A model generated the notes under the pieces. It did no database searches, was not told the origin of the DNA, and saw nothing but the letters and a program-made list of their open reading frames with translations. Source: Caulobacter endophyticus (GTDB taxonomy: Bacteria; Pseudomonadota; Alphaproteobacteria; Caulobacterales; Caulobacteraceae). Taken from it: a DNA stretch of 64,000 nt. Made by a program: the position numbers and the translations under genes. The stretch is from the NCBI RefSeq assembly GCF_003116815.1, contig NZ_QDKQ01000057.1, forward strand, positions 62,001-126,000. Direction: 5' to 3'. Below are positions 1 through 9,628 of this stretch, in pieces. The first letter of the stretch is position 1; every line of letters starts with the position of its first letter.

Positions 1-3
1 AAG

Positions 4-40
4 CCCCGGACGCAGTTTGTCACGAAGACTTCTTCCGGGG
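4..40 (-). terminator. possible terminator hairpin after the first thiolase
   Basis: A 7-bp inverted repeat (CCCCGGA at 4-10, TCCGGGG at 34-40) lies just past the stop of the leftward thiolase gene. The loop is long (23 nt) and no clear U-tract follows, so this is a weak call. Confidence 0.3.
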
Positions 41-54
41 CCAGACTACCCGGC

Positions 55-1329
<1,275 letters not shown>

Positions 1330-1451
1330 TCACGAATACATTTTCATGTCATCATCTGGCGTACAGCTTCTCGCGGGACTGGCGCCCCGGCTTTGCATTA
1401 GCGATAGTGCGATGCGAAAAGGCGGGCGACACCGCTGTCCCAGGGAACGAA

Positions 1452-2141
1452 ATGTCCGAGAACCGCGAAAAAGGCGAAGCCGCCCCTGGCGCCGAAAAAG
1501 CGTCCGCCGACAAGGCTTCCAGCCAAGGGTCGAGCCAGCGCGTCGTCATCAAGAAGTACGCCAACCGCCGGCTCTACAACACCGCGTCCAGTTCCTACGT
1601 CACCCTCGAACACCTGTCGGACATGGTGAAGGAGGGCGTCGACTTCGTGGTCTACGACGCCAAGACCAACGACGACATCACCCGTTCGGTCCTGACCCAG
1701 ATCATCTTCGAAGAAGAAAACCGCGGCGGCGGCCAGAACCTGCTGCCCATCCAGTTCCTGCGCCAGCTGATCGGCTTCTACGGCAACTCGATGCAGGCCT
1801 TCCTGCCCAGCTACCTGGAGATGTCGCTGGAAAGCTTCTCCAAGCAGCAGGAGCGCATGCGCCAGCAGTTCACCGGCGCCCCCGGCCTGGCTGGCAAGGC
1901 CGCCGCTCCGGGCATGGCCATCTACGAAGAGCAAATCCGCCAGAACATGGCGCTGTTCGACCGGGCCATGAAGATGTTCTCGCCCTTCGCCTACAGCCGC
2001 CCGGAAGACGCCGCGGCCGAGACGCCCGCCGCACCCCCGCCGCCCGCTCCCTCCGCGCCCAGCGAGGACAGCCTGGCCGACCTCAAGCGCCAGCTCGAGG
2101 CCATGCAGGAACAGATCGCCAAGCTGGCGACCAAGTCCTAA
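1452..2141 (+). CDS. phaR: polyhydroxyalkanoate synthesis repressor PhaR
   Basis: A 229-residue DNA- and PHB-binding regulator of polyhydroxyalkanoate granule genes. Seen: after a charged N-terminal tail of about 35 residues comes the PHB_acc_N signature VIKKYANRRLYNT followed by SSYVTLEHLSDMVKEG and a short second domain with QFLRQLIGFYGNSMQ. The tail is Pro/Ala-rich and ends in a predicted coiled coil (LADLKRQLEAMQEQIAKL). The track frame runs further upstream, but the ATG at 1452 fits the conserved start best. Divergent from the acetyl-CoA acetyltransferase, so probable joint control from the 1231-1451 gap. Confidence 0.93.
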   Translation: MSENREKGEAAPGAEKASADKASSQGSSQRVVIKKYANRRLYNTASSSYVTLEHLSDMVKEGVDFVVYDAKTNDDITRSVLTQIIFEEENRGGGQNLLPIQFLRQLIGFYGNSMQAFLPSYLEMSLESFSKQQERMRQQFTGAPGLAGKAAAPGMAIYEEQIRQNMALFDRAMKMFSPFAYSRPEDAAAETPAAPPPPAPSAPSEDSLADLKRQLEAMQEQIAKLATKS

Positions 2142-2199
2142 TTCCCGTCAACCATGCCGGCGCATTCGTTCTTAACGGAGCGCCGCTAGCCTTGCGACC

Positions 2200-2535
2200 A
2201 TGACCGGTCCTATCGACCCCATCCGACGTGCGGCCAACGCGCGCCGGGCGCTGGCCGCGCCCAAGGACTCCGACCGCCATGAGGCGGACGGCGAAGAGGT
2301 CGTGTTCGTTCGCGACGAGGAAGAGGCGCCCGCCGATCCGCCGCCGCAGCCGCGTCCGCGCGGTCCGTTCGCCGCCTTCGCCGCCCAGGTCATGGGCCAG
2401 CCCGGCCAGAAGCGCGGCCTGCGCGGTGGGCAGGAAGTGCTCGACGCGGCGCGTTCGACCTATCTCGGCACGGAATATTCCGGCCCGGCCGACCGCCGTC
2501 CCAAGGCGGGCCTGATCAAGAAGACCGAAATCTAG
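2200..2535 (+). CDS. conserved small hypothetical protein, 111 residues
   Basis: A 111-residue protein with no signal peptide or membrane segment. Function not recognised. The middle is acidic and proline-rich; the C-terminal half (about 60-111) is basic and Gly-rich with QPGQKRGLRGG and ends in a KK motif. Strong GC at third codon positions supports coding. Its 3' end overlaps the convergent downstream gene by 20 bp. The Shine-Dalgarno is poor (CGGAG far upstream), so the start is moderately sure. Confidence 0.65.
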   Translation: MTGPIDPIRRAANARRALAAPKDSDRHEADGEEVVFVRDEEEAPADPPPQPRPRGPFAAFAAQVMGQPGQKRGLRGGQEVLDAARSTYLGTEYSGPADRRPKAGLIKKTEI

Positions 2536-2842
2536 CCAGCAGTCCGGCGACCTGCGCCTCCAGCGCCGCCACCCTGGCCTCCAGCAGCGCGACGCGTCGA
2601 TCGGCTGGATCGGCCGGCGCGGCATGCCCGCCCACACCGGCCCGGCGCGCGGCTTCTTCGCGGGAAACCCCGACCATCTCGGCGAAAACCGCCAGTTCGT
2701 CCGGTCCGATCTCGCGCTGGTCCTTGAAGACAAGGTCCAGATCCTCGGGACTCAGCCCCGCCGCCGCGGCCAGAGCCAGGCGATCCAGGCCCCGCTCGCC
2801 TAGCCGCGCGTCATACCACTGATGATCGAAGAACAGCGCCAT
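2516..2842 (-). CDS. small helix-turn-helix-like protein, 108 residues
   Basis: A 108-residue soluble protein. Residues about 15-70 look like a lambda-repressor/XRE-type helical domain (DRLALAAAAGLSPEDLDLVF, then a second helix pair around SREEAARRAGV). Residues 80-106 form a short leucine/alanine heptad-like helix (RVALLEARVAALEAQVAGLL), suggesting oligomerisation. DNA binding is inferred, not shown, because the recognition helix is not a clear match. Convergent with the preceding rightward gene, overlapping by 20 bp. Confidence 0.7.
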   Translation of the reverse strand: MALFFDHQWYDARLGERGLDRLALAAAAGLSPEDLDLVFKDQREIGPDELAVFAEMVGVSREEAARRAGVGGHAAPADPADRRVALLEARVAALEAQVAGLLARFRSS

Positions 2843-3371
2843 GCGGGTTTTCTAGCGCCTCGCCCGGACTTGGCGCCAGTCTTGCTAGGTCGAGACCCGA
2901 ATCTTTTCGGAAAGCGTCCCGACCTATGCTGTCCATCCTGATCCGAGCGTTCGATGTGGCCGTCGTCACCCTGATCTTCTCGGTCCTGACCTGACACCGA
3001 TTTCCTGACAACGCTTCCCTGCGACAAAAGCGCCGAGCGACATCCATTCGCTTGATCGGGGGGACTGTCGGGTCCAATTTAACCGTGTCGCGTCCACCCC
3101 CCCACAACGCGACATGCGTACCGCCGGCCCGAGGTTGCCCCTAGTCCTCGGGCCGGTTCTACGTTCAGCCTCCAAAACATCGTTGGATTTCGCGGCCGCT
3201 CTTCGAGAAGAGGCGTGCGCTCGAAGACCATCCATAATTCTTCGCCTCCCTCGCCCCTGTGGCGAGAGCGCATGCCGGCGACCGCTCAGACCTCGATCTA
3301 GCTTGAAAGGTCTGAGCAGGCGAAACGATGGGTCCTGGGCGCAAGGCCCAGGACGGCAGCCGAGTTGAGGC
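2843..3371. other. 529-bp gene-poor stretch
   Basis: No well-supported gene. It contains one very small ORF (2926-2994, 22 codons: MLSILIRAFDVAV then VTLIFSVLT), hydrophobic and with only a weak upstream GGAAAG, and a perfect hairpin at 3332-3353 next to the following thiolase stop. Longer open frames here have poor codon usage and look spurious. Confidence 0.5.
3332..3353 (-). terminator. hairpin after second thiolase
   Basis: A perfect 9-bp stem, GTCCTGGGC (3332-3340) with GCCCAGGAC (3345-3353) and a 4-nt loop, sits 18 bp past the stop of the leftward thiolase. The U-rich tail is weak, so termination is likely rather than certain. Confidence 0.5.
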
Positions 3372-4640
3372 CTATGCCGCCTCCAGCAACATCATCGTGC
3401 CCTGGCCGCCGTCGGCGCAGATGCTGACGATGGCCTTCTCGCCCTTGCCGCGTGCGGCCAGCTCTTTGGTCGCCTGGCTCAGGATCCGCGCCCCGGTGGC
3501 CCCGAACGGGTGACCCAGCGCGAGACTGCCGCCGGTGGGGTTCATCCGCTCGCGCGGGAAGGCGCCGAGATCGGCCGTGACCCCGGCCCTGTCGGCCAGG
3601 AACTTTTTGCTCTCCCAGGCGGCGATGTGCGACAGCACCTGGGCCGCGAAGGCCTCGTGGATTTCCCACAGCCCGATGTCGGAAAGCCTCAGGCCGTTGC
3701 GCGCCAGCATGCGCGGCACGCCGTAGGCCGGGGCCATCAGCAGGCCTTCGTTGCGCAGGTCGATGGCGGTGATCTCGTAGTCGAGGATCTTCACGCGCGG
3801 CGTCCGCTCGGGCAGGCGCGCCAGCCCCGCCTCCGACGCCACCCAGACGCTGGCCGCGCCATCGGTCAGCGGCGAGGAATTGCCCGCCGTCAGCGTGCCC
3901 TGGCCGCTGGTCTTGTCGAAGGCCGGCTTGAGCTTGGCCAGCTTCTCCAGCGTGCTGTCCTTGCGCGGAATGGTGTCGCGGCGCGCCTCGCCGACGGGGA
4001 TCACCAGGTCGTCGAAGAAGCCGTTCTCCCAGGCGCGCACGGCGTTCTGGTGGCTGGAAAAAGCGATGGCGTCCTGGTCGGCGCGCGAGAGGCCCCATTC
4101 CTTGGCGGTGATCTCGGTATGCTCGCCCATGGAGAGGCCGGTGGTGCGATTGGCCACCTTGGGAATGAACAGCTTTGCATCCGCCGCCTTGAACGCCGAC
4201 AGCACCGCCAGCCGCCCCTTCAGGTCGCGGGCCTGCTGGAAGCGGCGGATCCAGTCCGACAGCCGCACCGACAGGCCGATCTGCACCCGGCTCATGGCCT
4301 CGACGCCACCGACGAGGGCAAGATCCCGGCCGCGCCCGTCGATCATGCCGGCGGCCTCCAGAACGCCGGCCATGCTGGTCGAGCAGGCCATGACCGTGGA
4401 GAAGGCCGGGATGGTCGGATCGGCCCCGGCGTCCAGCAGCACCTCGCGGGCGATGTTGCTCCAGGTGAGGTTCGGAATGACCGTGCCCCACACCGCGAAG
4501 TCGGGCCGCGCGCCCTTTTCCAGCATGGCCTTCACCACGGGCACGGAAAGGTCGATGGCGTCGTGGGAGGCCAGCGCCCCGTCGACCTTGGCGAAGGGCG
4601 AGCGCAGGCCGGCGGCGAGCCAGAGGTTGGAAGCGGTCAT
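3372..4640 (-). CDS. acetyl-CoA acyltransferase (thiolase, FadI/trifunctional-beta type)
   Basis: A 422-residue thiolase of the longer FadI/HADHB-like subgroup, expected to cleave 3-ketoacyl-CoA in beta-oxidation or a related acyl-CoA pathway. Seen: nucleophile Cys in VMACSTSMAG (about residue 100), HEAFAAQV near 340, GHPFGATGAR with the catalytic His near 380, and a C-terminal CADGGQG carrying the second Cys where canonical thiolases read CxGGGxG. The gene stands alone: upstream is the MoCo protein, downstream a hairpin. The physiological chain length cannot be read from sequence. Confidence 0.9.
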   Translation of the reverse strand: MTASNLWLAAGLRSPFAKVDGALASHDAIDLSVPVVKAMLEKGARPDFAVWGTVIPNLTWSNIAREVLLDAGADPTIPAFSTVMACSTSMAGVLEAAGMIDGRGRDLALVGGVEAMSRVQIGLSVRLSDWIRRFQQARDLKGRLAVLSAFKAADAKLFIPKVANRTTGLSMGEHTEITAKEWGLSRADQDAIAFSSHQNAVRAWENGFFDDLVIPVGEARRDTIPRKDSTLEKLAKLKPAFDKTSGQGTLTAGNSSPLTDGAASVWVASEAGLARLPERTPRVKILDYEITAIDLRNEGLLMAPAYGVPRMLARNGLRLSDIGLWEIHEAFAAQVLSHIAAWESKKFLADRAGVTADLGAFPRERMNPTGGSLALGHPFGATGARILSQATKELAARGKGEKAIVSICADGGQGTMMLLEAA

Positions 4641-4718
4641 GACACGGCGTCCGTAAGAGGGTCTGTTACCGATAGATAGGCGCTCGGATGCGCCGGCGCT
4701 TGTCGAAATCGGCCGCCC

Positions 4719-5375
4719 TCAGCCGTAGCGCTCCTCGCCCCAGGGATCGCCGCGATTGTGATAGCCGCGCTCCTCCCAGAAGCCGGGCCGATCAGCGGCG
4801 ACGAACTCGACCCGCTTCAGCCACTTGGCGCTTTTCCAGAAATAGAGATGCGGCACGACCAGCCGCACCGGCCCGCCGTGCTCGGGCGCGATCGGCGCGC
4901 CTTCCCAGCCGTGGGCCAGCAGCGCGCCCTCATGGGCGAAGTCGTCGAGGGCGAGGTTGGTGGTGTAGCCGTCGTAGGAATGCAGCACCACGAACCGCGC
5001 CTCGTCCCTGGGCGCGACGGCCAGCACCACGTCGCGGGTCAGCACCCCGTGCCAGTGGTTGTCGTAGCGCGACCAGGTGGTGACGCAGTGGATGTCGGAC
5101 ACCGGCGCGCTCTGCGGCTGGGCCAGCAGGGCCGAAAAGCTCCACGTCGCCGGCCGCGACACCAGGCCGTCGATGCGCAGCCGCCAGTCCTCGCGGGAGA
5201 CGTCGGGCTTGAGGCCCAGGTCCAGCACCGGCCAGTCGCTCGTCAGGTGCTGGCCCGGCGGCAGGCGCTCGGCCTCCGGTCGGCTCCTGTCGCCGGTCAG
5301 GAACTTGCCCGAGCGCGCCCAGGCCTCCTTGCTGCGGGTCAGCTTGCTGTCTTGCGGCGGCTGGTCGTCGTCCAT
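4719..5375 (-). CDS. sulfite oxidase-like molybdopterin oxidoreductase
   Basis: A 218-residue protein of the sulfite-oxidase-fold molybdopterin domain family (COG2041). Seen: the Mo-ligating Cys97 in SDIHCVTTWS and nearby conserved W, plus GPVRLVVPHLYFWKSAKW typical of the cofactor-binding C terminus. Unlike MsrP/YedY there is no twin-arginine signal, so it should be cytosolic. It lacks the dimerisation and heme domains of full sulfite oxidases. Strong SD (GGAGG, 7 nt before ATG 5375). The moa genes lie 8 kb away. Substrate unknown. Confidence 0.85.
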   Translation of the reverse strand: MDDDQPPQDSKLTRSKEAWARSGKFLTGDRSRPEAERLPPGQHLTSDWPVLDLGLKPDVSREDWRLRIDGLVSRPATWSFSALLAQPQSAPVSDIHCVTTWSRYDNHWHGVLTRDVVLAVAPRDEARFVVLHSYDGYTTNLALDDFAHEGALLAHGWEGAPIAPEHGGPVRLVVPHLYFWKSAKWLKRVEFVAADRPGFWEERGYHNRGDPWGEERYG

Positions 5376-5444
5376 CGGGGCCTCCTGGCGGAAGGCTAAC
5401 GCGGGACGGCCCCTGGCGGCTTGAAGAAAGCGCTCGGCGCGCGC

Positions 5445-5870
5445 CTAGCGCATCTCGCCGAAGTCGACGTCGCGGCGGGCGGCGACGATGGTCACGATGA
5501 AGCCGGCCAGCACGTCCAGCAGCACCATCAGGGTGATCAGGAAGAACACCGAGGTCGCGAAGGCCGGCAGCAGCAACAGCTCCACCAGGCAGACGATGAA
5601 CAGCACCATCGACAGCGAGTGGTTGACGATCGCCACCTTGCGGCTGGTCGTCGACTTCAGAAGCTCGACGAACAGCACCACCAGCGAGGCGGCCAGCAAC
5701 AGGTCGCCCCAGCTGACGATCCAGTCGACGCGCGAAGCCATGTGGATGCGAAACAGCTGCTCGCTGAACCGATAGCTGGCCGCCTCCGACGAGAAGCCGC
5801 CGCCGACCGTCAGGGCCAGCAGATTGTAGATCAGCACCGGCAGGGCCAGCAGCGGAAAGGCGGCGAACAT
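5445..5870 (-). CDS. small integral membrane protein, 141 residues
   Basis: A 141-residue protein with four probable membrane helices (about 3-22, 55-73, 82-103, 104-128). The N-terminal and C-terminal faces are charged (ends RRDVDFGEMR). Family not recognised with certainty; similar small four-helix proteins occur widely in alphaproteobacteria. A purine-rich SD lies before ATG 5870. It is followed on the same strand by the sulfite-oxidase-like gene, 69 bp on, but a functional link is not evident. Confidence 0.75.
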   Translation of the reverse strand: MFAAFPLLALPVLIYNLLALTVGGGFSSEAASYRFSEQLFRIHMASRVDWIVSWGDLLLAASLVVLFVELLKSTTSRKVAIVNHSLSMVLFIVCLVELLLLPAFATSVFFLITLMVLLDVLAGFIVTIVAARRDVDFGEMR

Positions 5871-5948
5871 TGCGGTGAATTCCCCCGAAGTCGAGCTTCA
5901 GGGTTAACCGGTTTTGCGACGCCGGTGAAGCGGGGGGCGGCTCTCTTG

Positions 5949-5975
5949 CCCCTCTTCCATAGGGAGAGGGAGGGA
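5949..5975. repeat. dispersed CCCTCT-type palindromic repeat, single copy
   Basis: CCCCTCTTCC, a 4-nt loop, then GGGAGAGGGAGGG. It is the same motif as the arms at 9459-9514 and 9572-9628, and it sits between two leftward genes, just after the stop of the glycosyltransferase. Likely a transcription-end or REP-like element. Confidence 0.6.
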
Positions 5976-5982
5976 TCGAGAG

Positions 5983-6723
5983 TTACGCCTCGTCCACGCC
6001 CTGCGGGTTGCGGGCCCGCGACTGCAGCCACATCACGCCGAAGAGGTCGCTGACCGAGGCCTTCAGGCGGCCGAAGTTGGTATATTTCGACACGCCCGTC
6101 TCGCGGTGACGGTGGTTCACCGGCTGGAAGGCGATCTCGTAGCCCTCGCGCAGCATCAGCGCGGGGATGTAGCGGTGGATGTGATCGAAGTAGGGCAGCC
6201 GCAGGAAGGCCTCGCGGCGGAAGGCCTTCAGGCCGCAGCCGGTGTCGTTGGCGGTGTCCTTCAGGAGCCGCTTGCGCACGCCGTTGCCGAACTTGCTGGC
6301 GAAGCGCTTGGCGTTGCTGTCCTGGCGCTTGACCCGCTCGCCGCCGACCAGGGCCAGCTGCGCCGGCCCCGCCTGCAGCGCCTTGGCCAGGCGCGGGGCG
6401 TCGGCCGGGTCGTTCTGGCCGTCGCCGTCCATGGTCACCACGATCGGGGCGCGGGCGGCCAGGATGCCGCTGCGGATCGAGCGGCTCTGGCCCGAGTTCT
6501 TGCGGTGGCCCAGCACGCGCAGTTGCGGGATCTCGGCCTTGAGGGCGGTCAGCAGGGCCTTGGTGTCGTCGCGGCTGGCGTCGTCCACGAAGATCATCTC
6601 GTAGGACTCGCCGGCGAAGGCGGCGGCGATCTCGCGCGCCAGGGCCGGCGCGGCCCCGCCCTCGTCGAACACGGGCACGACGACGGAGAAATCGGGGGTC
6701 GCGGCGGAATTATCGGATGTCAT
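5983..6723 (-). CDS. glycosyltransferase family 2 (dolichol-phosphate mannosyltransferase-like)
   Basis: A 246-residue GT-A fold enzyme that should transfer a sugar to undecaprenyl phosphate or a similar lipid. Seen: FSVVVPVFDEGG at the start of the fold, the nucleotide/metal motif TMDGDGQNDP near residue 95-105, and the acceptor-loop region with CGLKAFRREAF. No C-terminal membrane helices, so it belongs to the short soluble DPM1-like class. The start at 6723 follows the conserved N terminus; an in-frame upstream extension to 6792 would overlap the divergent gene. It is divergent from an ArnT-like transferase (55-bp gap), which fits a donor-making/donor-using pair. Confidence 0.88.
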   Translation of the reverse strand: MTSDNSAATPDFSVVVPVFDEGGAAPALAREIAAAFAGESYEMIFVDDASRDDTKALLTALKAEIPQLRVLGHRKNSGQSRSIRSGILAARAPIVVTMDGDGQNDPADAPRLAKALQAGPAQLALVGGERVKRQDSNAKRFASKFGNGVRKRLLKDTANDTGCGLKAFRREAFLRLPYFDHIHRYIPALMLREGYEIAFQPVNHRHRETGVSKYTNFGRLKASVSDLFGVMWLQSRARNPQGVDEA

Positions 6724-6760
6724 GGCCGCTTTTACCGCAAATCTCGCGCCATGAAAGGAT

Positions 6761-6777
6761 CGTGCTATTCCAGCACG
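6761..6777 (+). promoter_or_regulatory. hairpin between ribosome-binding site and start codon
   Basis: CGTGC-TATTCCA-GCACG lies between the only SD-like AAAGGA (6754-6759) and the ATG at 6779. If folded it would bring the distant SD close to the start. The shape is seen; its effect is inference. Confidence 0.35.
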
Positions 6778-6778
6778 C

Positions 6779-8557
6779 ATGAGCGCGAACACCAGCCCTA
6801 ATCCCGGTCAGAGCCCTACTCTTGAATCCCGTCTCGACGCCTGGTCGCGCGGCTGGCGCGCGCCGGTGTTCGCCGCCCTGGTGGCGCTGATCGCCGGCCT
6901 GCCGGGCCTCTTCGCCATGCCGCCGCTCGACCGCGACGAGTCGCGCTTCGCCCAGGCCACCGCCCAGATGCTGGAGACGGGCGACTATGTGAACATCAAG
7001 CTGCAGGACCAGCCGCGCAACAAGAAGCCGGTGGGCATCCACTGGCTGCAGGCCGTGGCGGTCGAGGCCGTCTCCGCGCCCGAGGACCGGGGCATCTGGG
7101 CCTATCGCATCCCTTCGCTGCTGGGCGCCATGCTGGCGGCGGCGGCCTGCGCCTGGGGCGCCGCGGCCTTCTTCGGCCCGCGCGAGAGCCTGCTGTCGGG
7201 CGCGATCCTGGGCGCGACCTTCCTGCTGTCGACCGAGGCCTTCATCGCCAAGACCGACGCGGCCCTGTGCGGCTTTACGACTTTGGCCATGGCCGGCCTG
7301 GCGCGGATCTACGCCGCCGGGCTGGCGAGCGAGAAGGTCGGCAAGGGACCAAAACTGGCCTTCTGGATCGGCATGGCCATGGCCGCCCTGATCAAGGGCC
7401 CCGTCGGTTTGCTGGTCGCGATCCTGGCCATCCTCGCCCTGTGGGCATGGGACCGGAGGATCGGCTGGCTCAAGCAACTGGGCTGGAGCTGGGGCCTGAT
7501 CCTGTTCGCCGCCATCGTCCTGCCCTGGGCGACCATGATCACCATCGCCACCGACGGCGCCTTCTGGGGCGCGGCGGTCGGCGGGGATCTGGCCCCCAAG
7601 CTGGCCGGCGGCCACGAGAGCCACAGCGGCCCGTTCGGCTACTACGCCCTGCTCTCGCCGCTGCTGCTGTTCCCGGTGACCCTGCTGCTGCCCGCCGCGC
7701 TGGTGCTGGCCTGGACCCGTCGCGATGAGCCCGGCGTGCGCTTCGCCCTCTGCTGGCTGATCCCGACCTGGCTGATGTTCGAGATCCTGCCGACCAAGCT
7801 CGCCCACTACACCCTGCCCTCGTTCGGGGCTCTGGCGATGCTGATGGCCGCCGCCCTGCGCAAGCCGCTCGGGCTGGGTTCGCGGATCGTCGGCACGGTG
7901 CTGCTGGCGATCGCGGGCGTCGCCTTCGCCGCCGTCTGCATCGTCGCCTGGAAGACCTACGCCGCGCCGCAGACCCTGCCGCTGGCCATCCTGCCGGCCT
8001 TGCTGTTCCTGGCCGCCGCGGTCGCCGGCGGCTGGCTGATCCTGCGCCGGCGCAAGGCCGCCCTGGCTCTGGTCACCGCCGGCGCCCTCGGCGTCCTGGC
8101 GCACGGCGCCATGGCCGGCCTGCTGGCCCCGCGCCTCGATTCGCTGTGGCTGTCCAAGCGCCTGGCCCGAGCGCTGGAGGCCGCCGATCTGGCCCCCCGC
8201 GCCGGCGCACCCGGCCCGGTGGCGGTGACCGGCTATTCCGAACCCAGCATGGTCTTCCAGCTGGGCACGACGACGCAGCTGACTGACGCGGAAGGCGCGG
8301 CCGACGCCGTCGACGAGGGCCGCCCCGCCGTGGTCGAGGGCCGCGAGGACGAGAAGTTCCGCGCCGCCCTGGCCGCCTTGGGCCACTCGCCCCGCCTGGC
8401 CGGCGAGATCAGGGGCCTGAACTATTCCGACGGCGACGACGAGGTGCTGCGCGTCTATCGCGGCGAGCCCCGCCGCCCCTCTCTTCCTGGGCGCGAGGCG
8501 CCGGACGTCCTGCAGGACGCCGAAGCCCCCGCCGCAACCGAGGAGGCCCGCCCGTGA
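6779..8557 (+). CDS. ArnT/PMT-family lipid-linked glycosyltransferase
   Basis: A 592-residue multi-pass inner-membrane glycosyltransferase of the GT83/GT39 superfamily that uses undecaprenyl-phosphate sugars to glycosylate lipid A or another envelope acceptor. Seen: a first membrane helix at about 28-47, then the catalytic loop motif PPLDRDESRFAQA and the KKPVGIHWLQ segment conserved in ArnT-like enzymes, followed by ten or so further hydrophobic helices. The soluble C-terminal part (about 455-592) ends in a Pro/Glu-rich tail. The stop overlaps the next gene's GTG by 4 bp, implying translational coupling with HMG-CoA lyase. Sugar and acceptor cannot be told from sequence. Confidence 0.88.
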   Translation: MSANTSPNPGQSPTLESRLDAWSRGWRAPVFAALVALIAGLPGLFAMPPLDRDESRFAQATAQMLETGDYVNIKLQDQPRNKKPVGIHWLQAVAVEAVSAPEDRGIWAYRIPSLLGAMLAAAACAWGAAAFFGPRESLLSGAILGATFLLSTEAFIAKTDAALCGFTTLAMAGLARIYAAGLASEKVGKGPKLAFWIGMAMAALIKGPVGLLVAILAILALWAWDRRIGWLKQLGWSWGLILFAAIVLPWATMITIATDGAFWGAAVGGDLAPKLAGGHESHSGPFGYYALLSPLLLFPVTLLLPAALVLAWTRRDEPGVRFALCWLIPTWLMFEILPTKLAHYTLPSFGALAMLMAAALRKPLGLGSRIVGTVLLAIAGVAFAAVCIVAWKTYAAPQTLPLAILPALLFLAAAVAGGWLILRRRKAALALVTAGALGVLAHGAMAGLLAPRLDSLWLSKRLARALEAADLAPRAGAPGPVAVTGYSEPSMVFQLGTTTQLTDAEGAADAVDEGRPAVVEGREDEKFRAALAALGHSPRLAGEIRGLNYSDGDDEVLRVYRGEPRRPSLPGREAPDVLQDAEAPAATEEARP

Positions 8558-9456
8558 GCCGCTTCATCGAGATCGTCGAGGTCGGTCCGCGCGACGGCCT
8601 GCAGAACGAGAAGGCCATACTGTCGGTCGACGAAAAGCTCGACCTGATCCGCCGCCTTGAATCCGCCGGCGCCCGGCGCACCGAGGTCGTCTCGTTCGTC
8701 AATCCCAACCGCGTGCCGCAGATGGCGGGGGCGGAAGAGATCATGGACGCCCTGGGCGGCCCCGATCCGAAGCGTTCGCGCATCGGCCTGGTGCTGAACA
8801 TGCGCGGCTGGGAGCGCTGCGTGTCCACCGGCTGCGACGAGGCCAATGTCGTGGTCTGCGCCTCCGACGGCTTTGGCACGCGCAACCAGGGCGCCACGGT
8901 CAATCAGCAGCTCGATGCGCTGGCCGCCATCGTCGAGCGCCAGGCCGTCGACGGCGGCCCGCCGATCACCGCCACCATCTCGGTGGCCTTCGGCTGTCCG
9001 TTCGACGGCGAGATCAGCGAGGACCAGGTCGTGGCCATCGCCCGCGAGGCCGCCGCCATGAACGTGCCCGAGATCGCCATCGCCGACACCATCGGCGTGG
9101 CCGACCCCTGGACCGTCCGCAAGCGCATCGAGGCCGTCCGCGCCGCCGCCCCCGACGCGCGCCTGCGCATCCACTTCCACGACACCCGCAACACCGGTCT
9201 CGCCAACGCCTTCGCGAGCGTCGAGGCCGGGGTCGACGTGCTCGACGCCTCGGTCGGCGGCCTGGGCGGCTGCCCCTTCGCCCCGGCGGCGACGGGCAAT
9301 ATCGGCACCGAGGACCTGGTCTACATGCTGGAGCGGGCCGGCTTCGAGACGAGCTACGACCTGGCCGCCCTGATCACGATCGGCCGCGACATCAGCGAGC
9401 GCCTGGGCAAGGCGCCCGCGTCGTCGCTGGCCCGGGCGGGCGGGTTTCCGGCTTAA
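8554..9456 (+). CDS. hydroxymethylglutaryl-CoA lyase
   Basis: A 300-residue TIM-barrel enzyme that cleaves HMG-CoA to acetyl-CoA and acetoacetate, the last step of leucine breakdown. Seen: EVGPRDGLQNE at residues 6-16 (catalytic Arg and metal-binding Asp), the metal motif HFHDTRNTG near 207, and the catalytic Cys in GGLGGCPFAPAATGN near 240-250. The start is GTG 8554, preceded by GAGGAGG at a 7-nt gap, and overlaps the previous stop. The other leucine-degradation genes are not adjacent. Coupling to a glycosyltransferase is odd but common in compact genomes. Confidence 0.93.
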   Translation: MSRFIEIVEVGPRDGLQNEKAILSVDEKLDLIRRLESAGARRTEVVSFVNPNRVPQMAGAEEIMDALGGPDPKRSRIGLVLNMRGWERCVSTGCDEANVVVCASDGFGTRNQGATVNQQLDALAAIVERQAVDGGPPITATISVAFGCPFDGEISEDQVVAIAREAAAMNVPEIAIADTIGVADPWTVRKRIEAVRAAAPDARLRIHFHDTRNTGLANAFASVEAGVDVLDASVGGLGGCPFAPAATGNIGTEDLVYMLERAGFETSYDLAALITIGRDISERLGKAPASSLARAGGFPA

Positions 9457-9458
9457 AA

Positions 9459-9628
9459 CCCCTCTCCCGTGGGGAGAGGGAGGGGCCCGCGCCGAAGGCG
9501 TGGGAGGGTGAGGGCGTACGCCGTCGGCGGTCCCGTCACTTAGATGAAGTGCGAAATCGGCAAGGGTGAAACCCCTCACCCTCCCAGGCTATCGCCTGGG
9601 CCCCTCCCTCTCCCTCTGGGAGAGGGGG
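9459..9628. repeat. inverted pair of dispersed intergenic repeats
   Basis: Two arms of about 56 bp (9459-9514 and 9572-9628) are inverted copies of one another: CCCCTCTCCC, GGGAGAGGGAGGGG, a variable palindromic centre, then GGGAGGGTGAGGG. They flank a 57-bp spacer in the gap between convergent genes. The layout resembles paired REP elements and probably also terminates transcription from both sides. Confidence 0.7.

Noticed and set aside
6710..8386. A 558-codon minus-strand frame
   Set aside because: Antisense shadow of the ArnT-like transferase gene.
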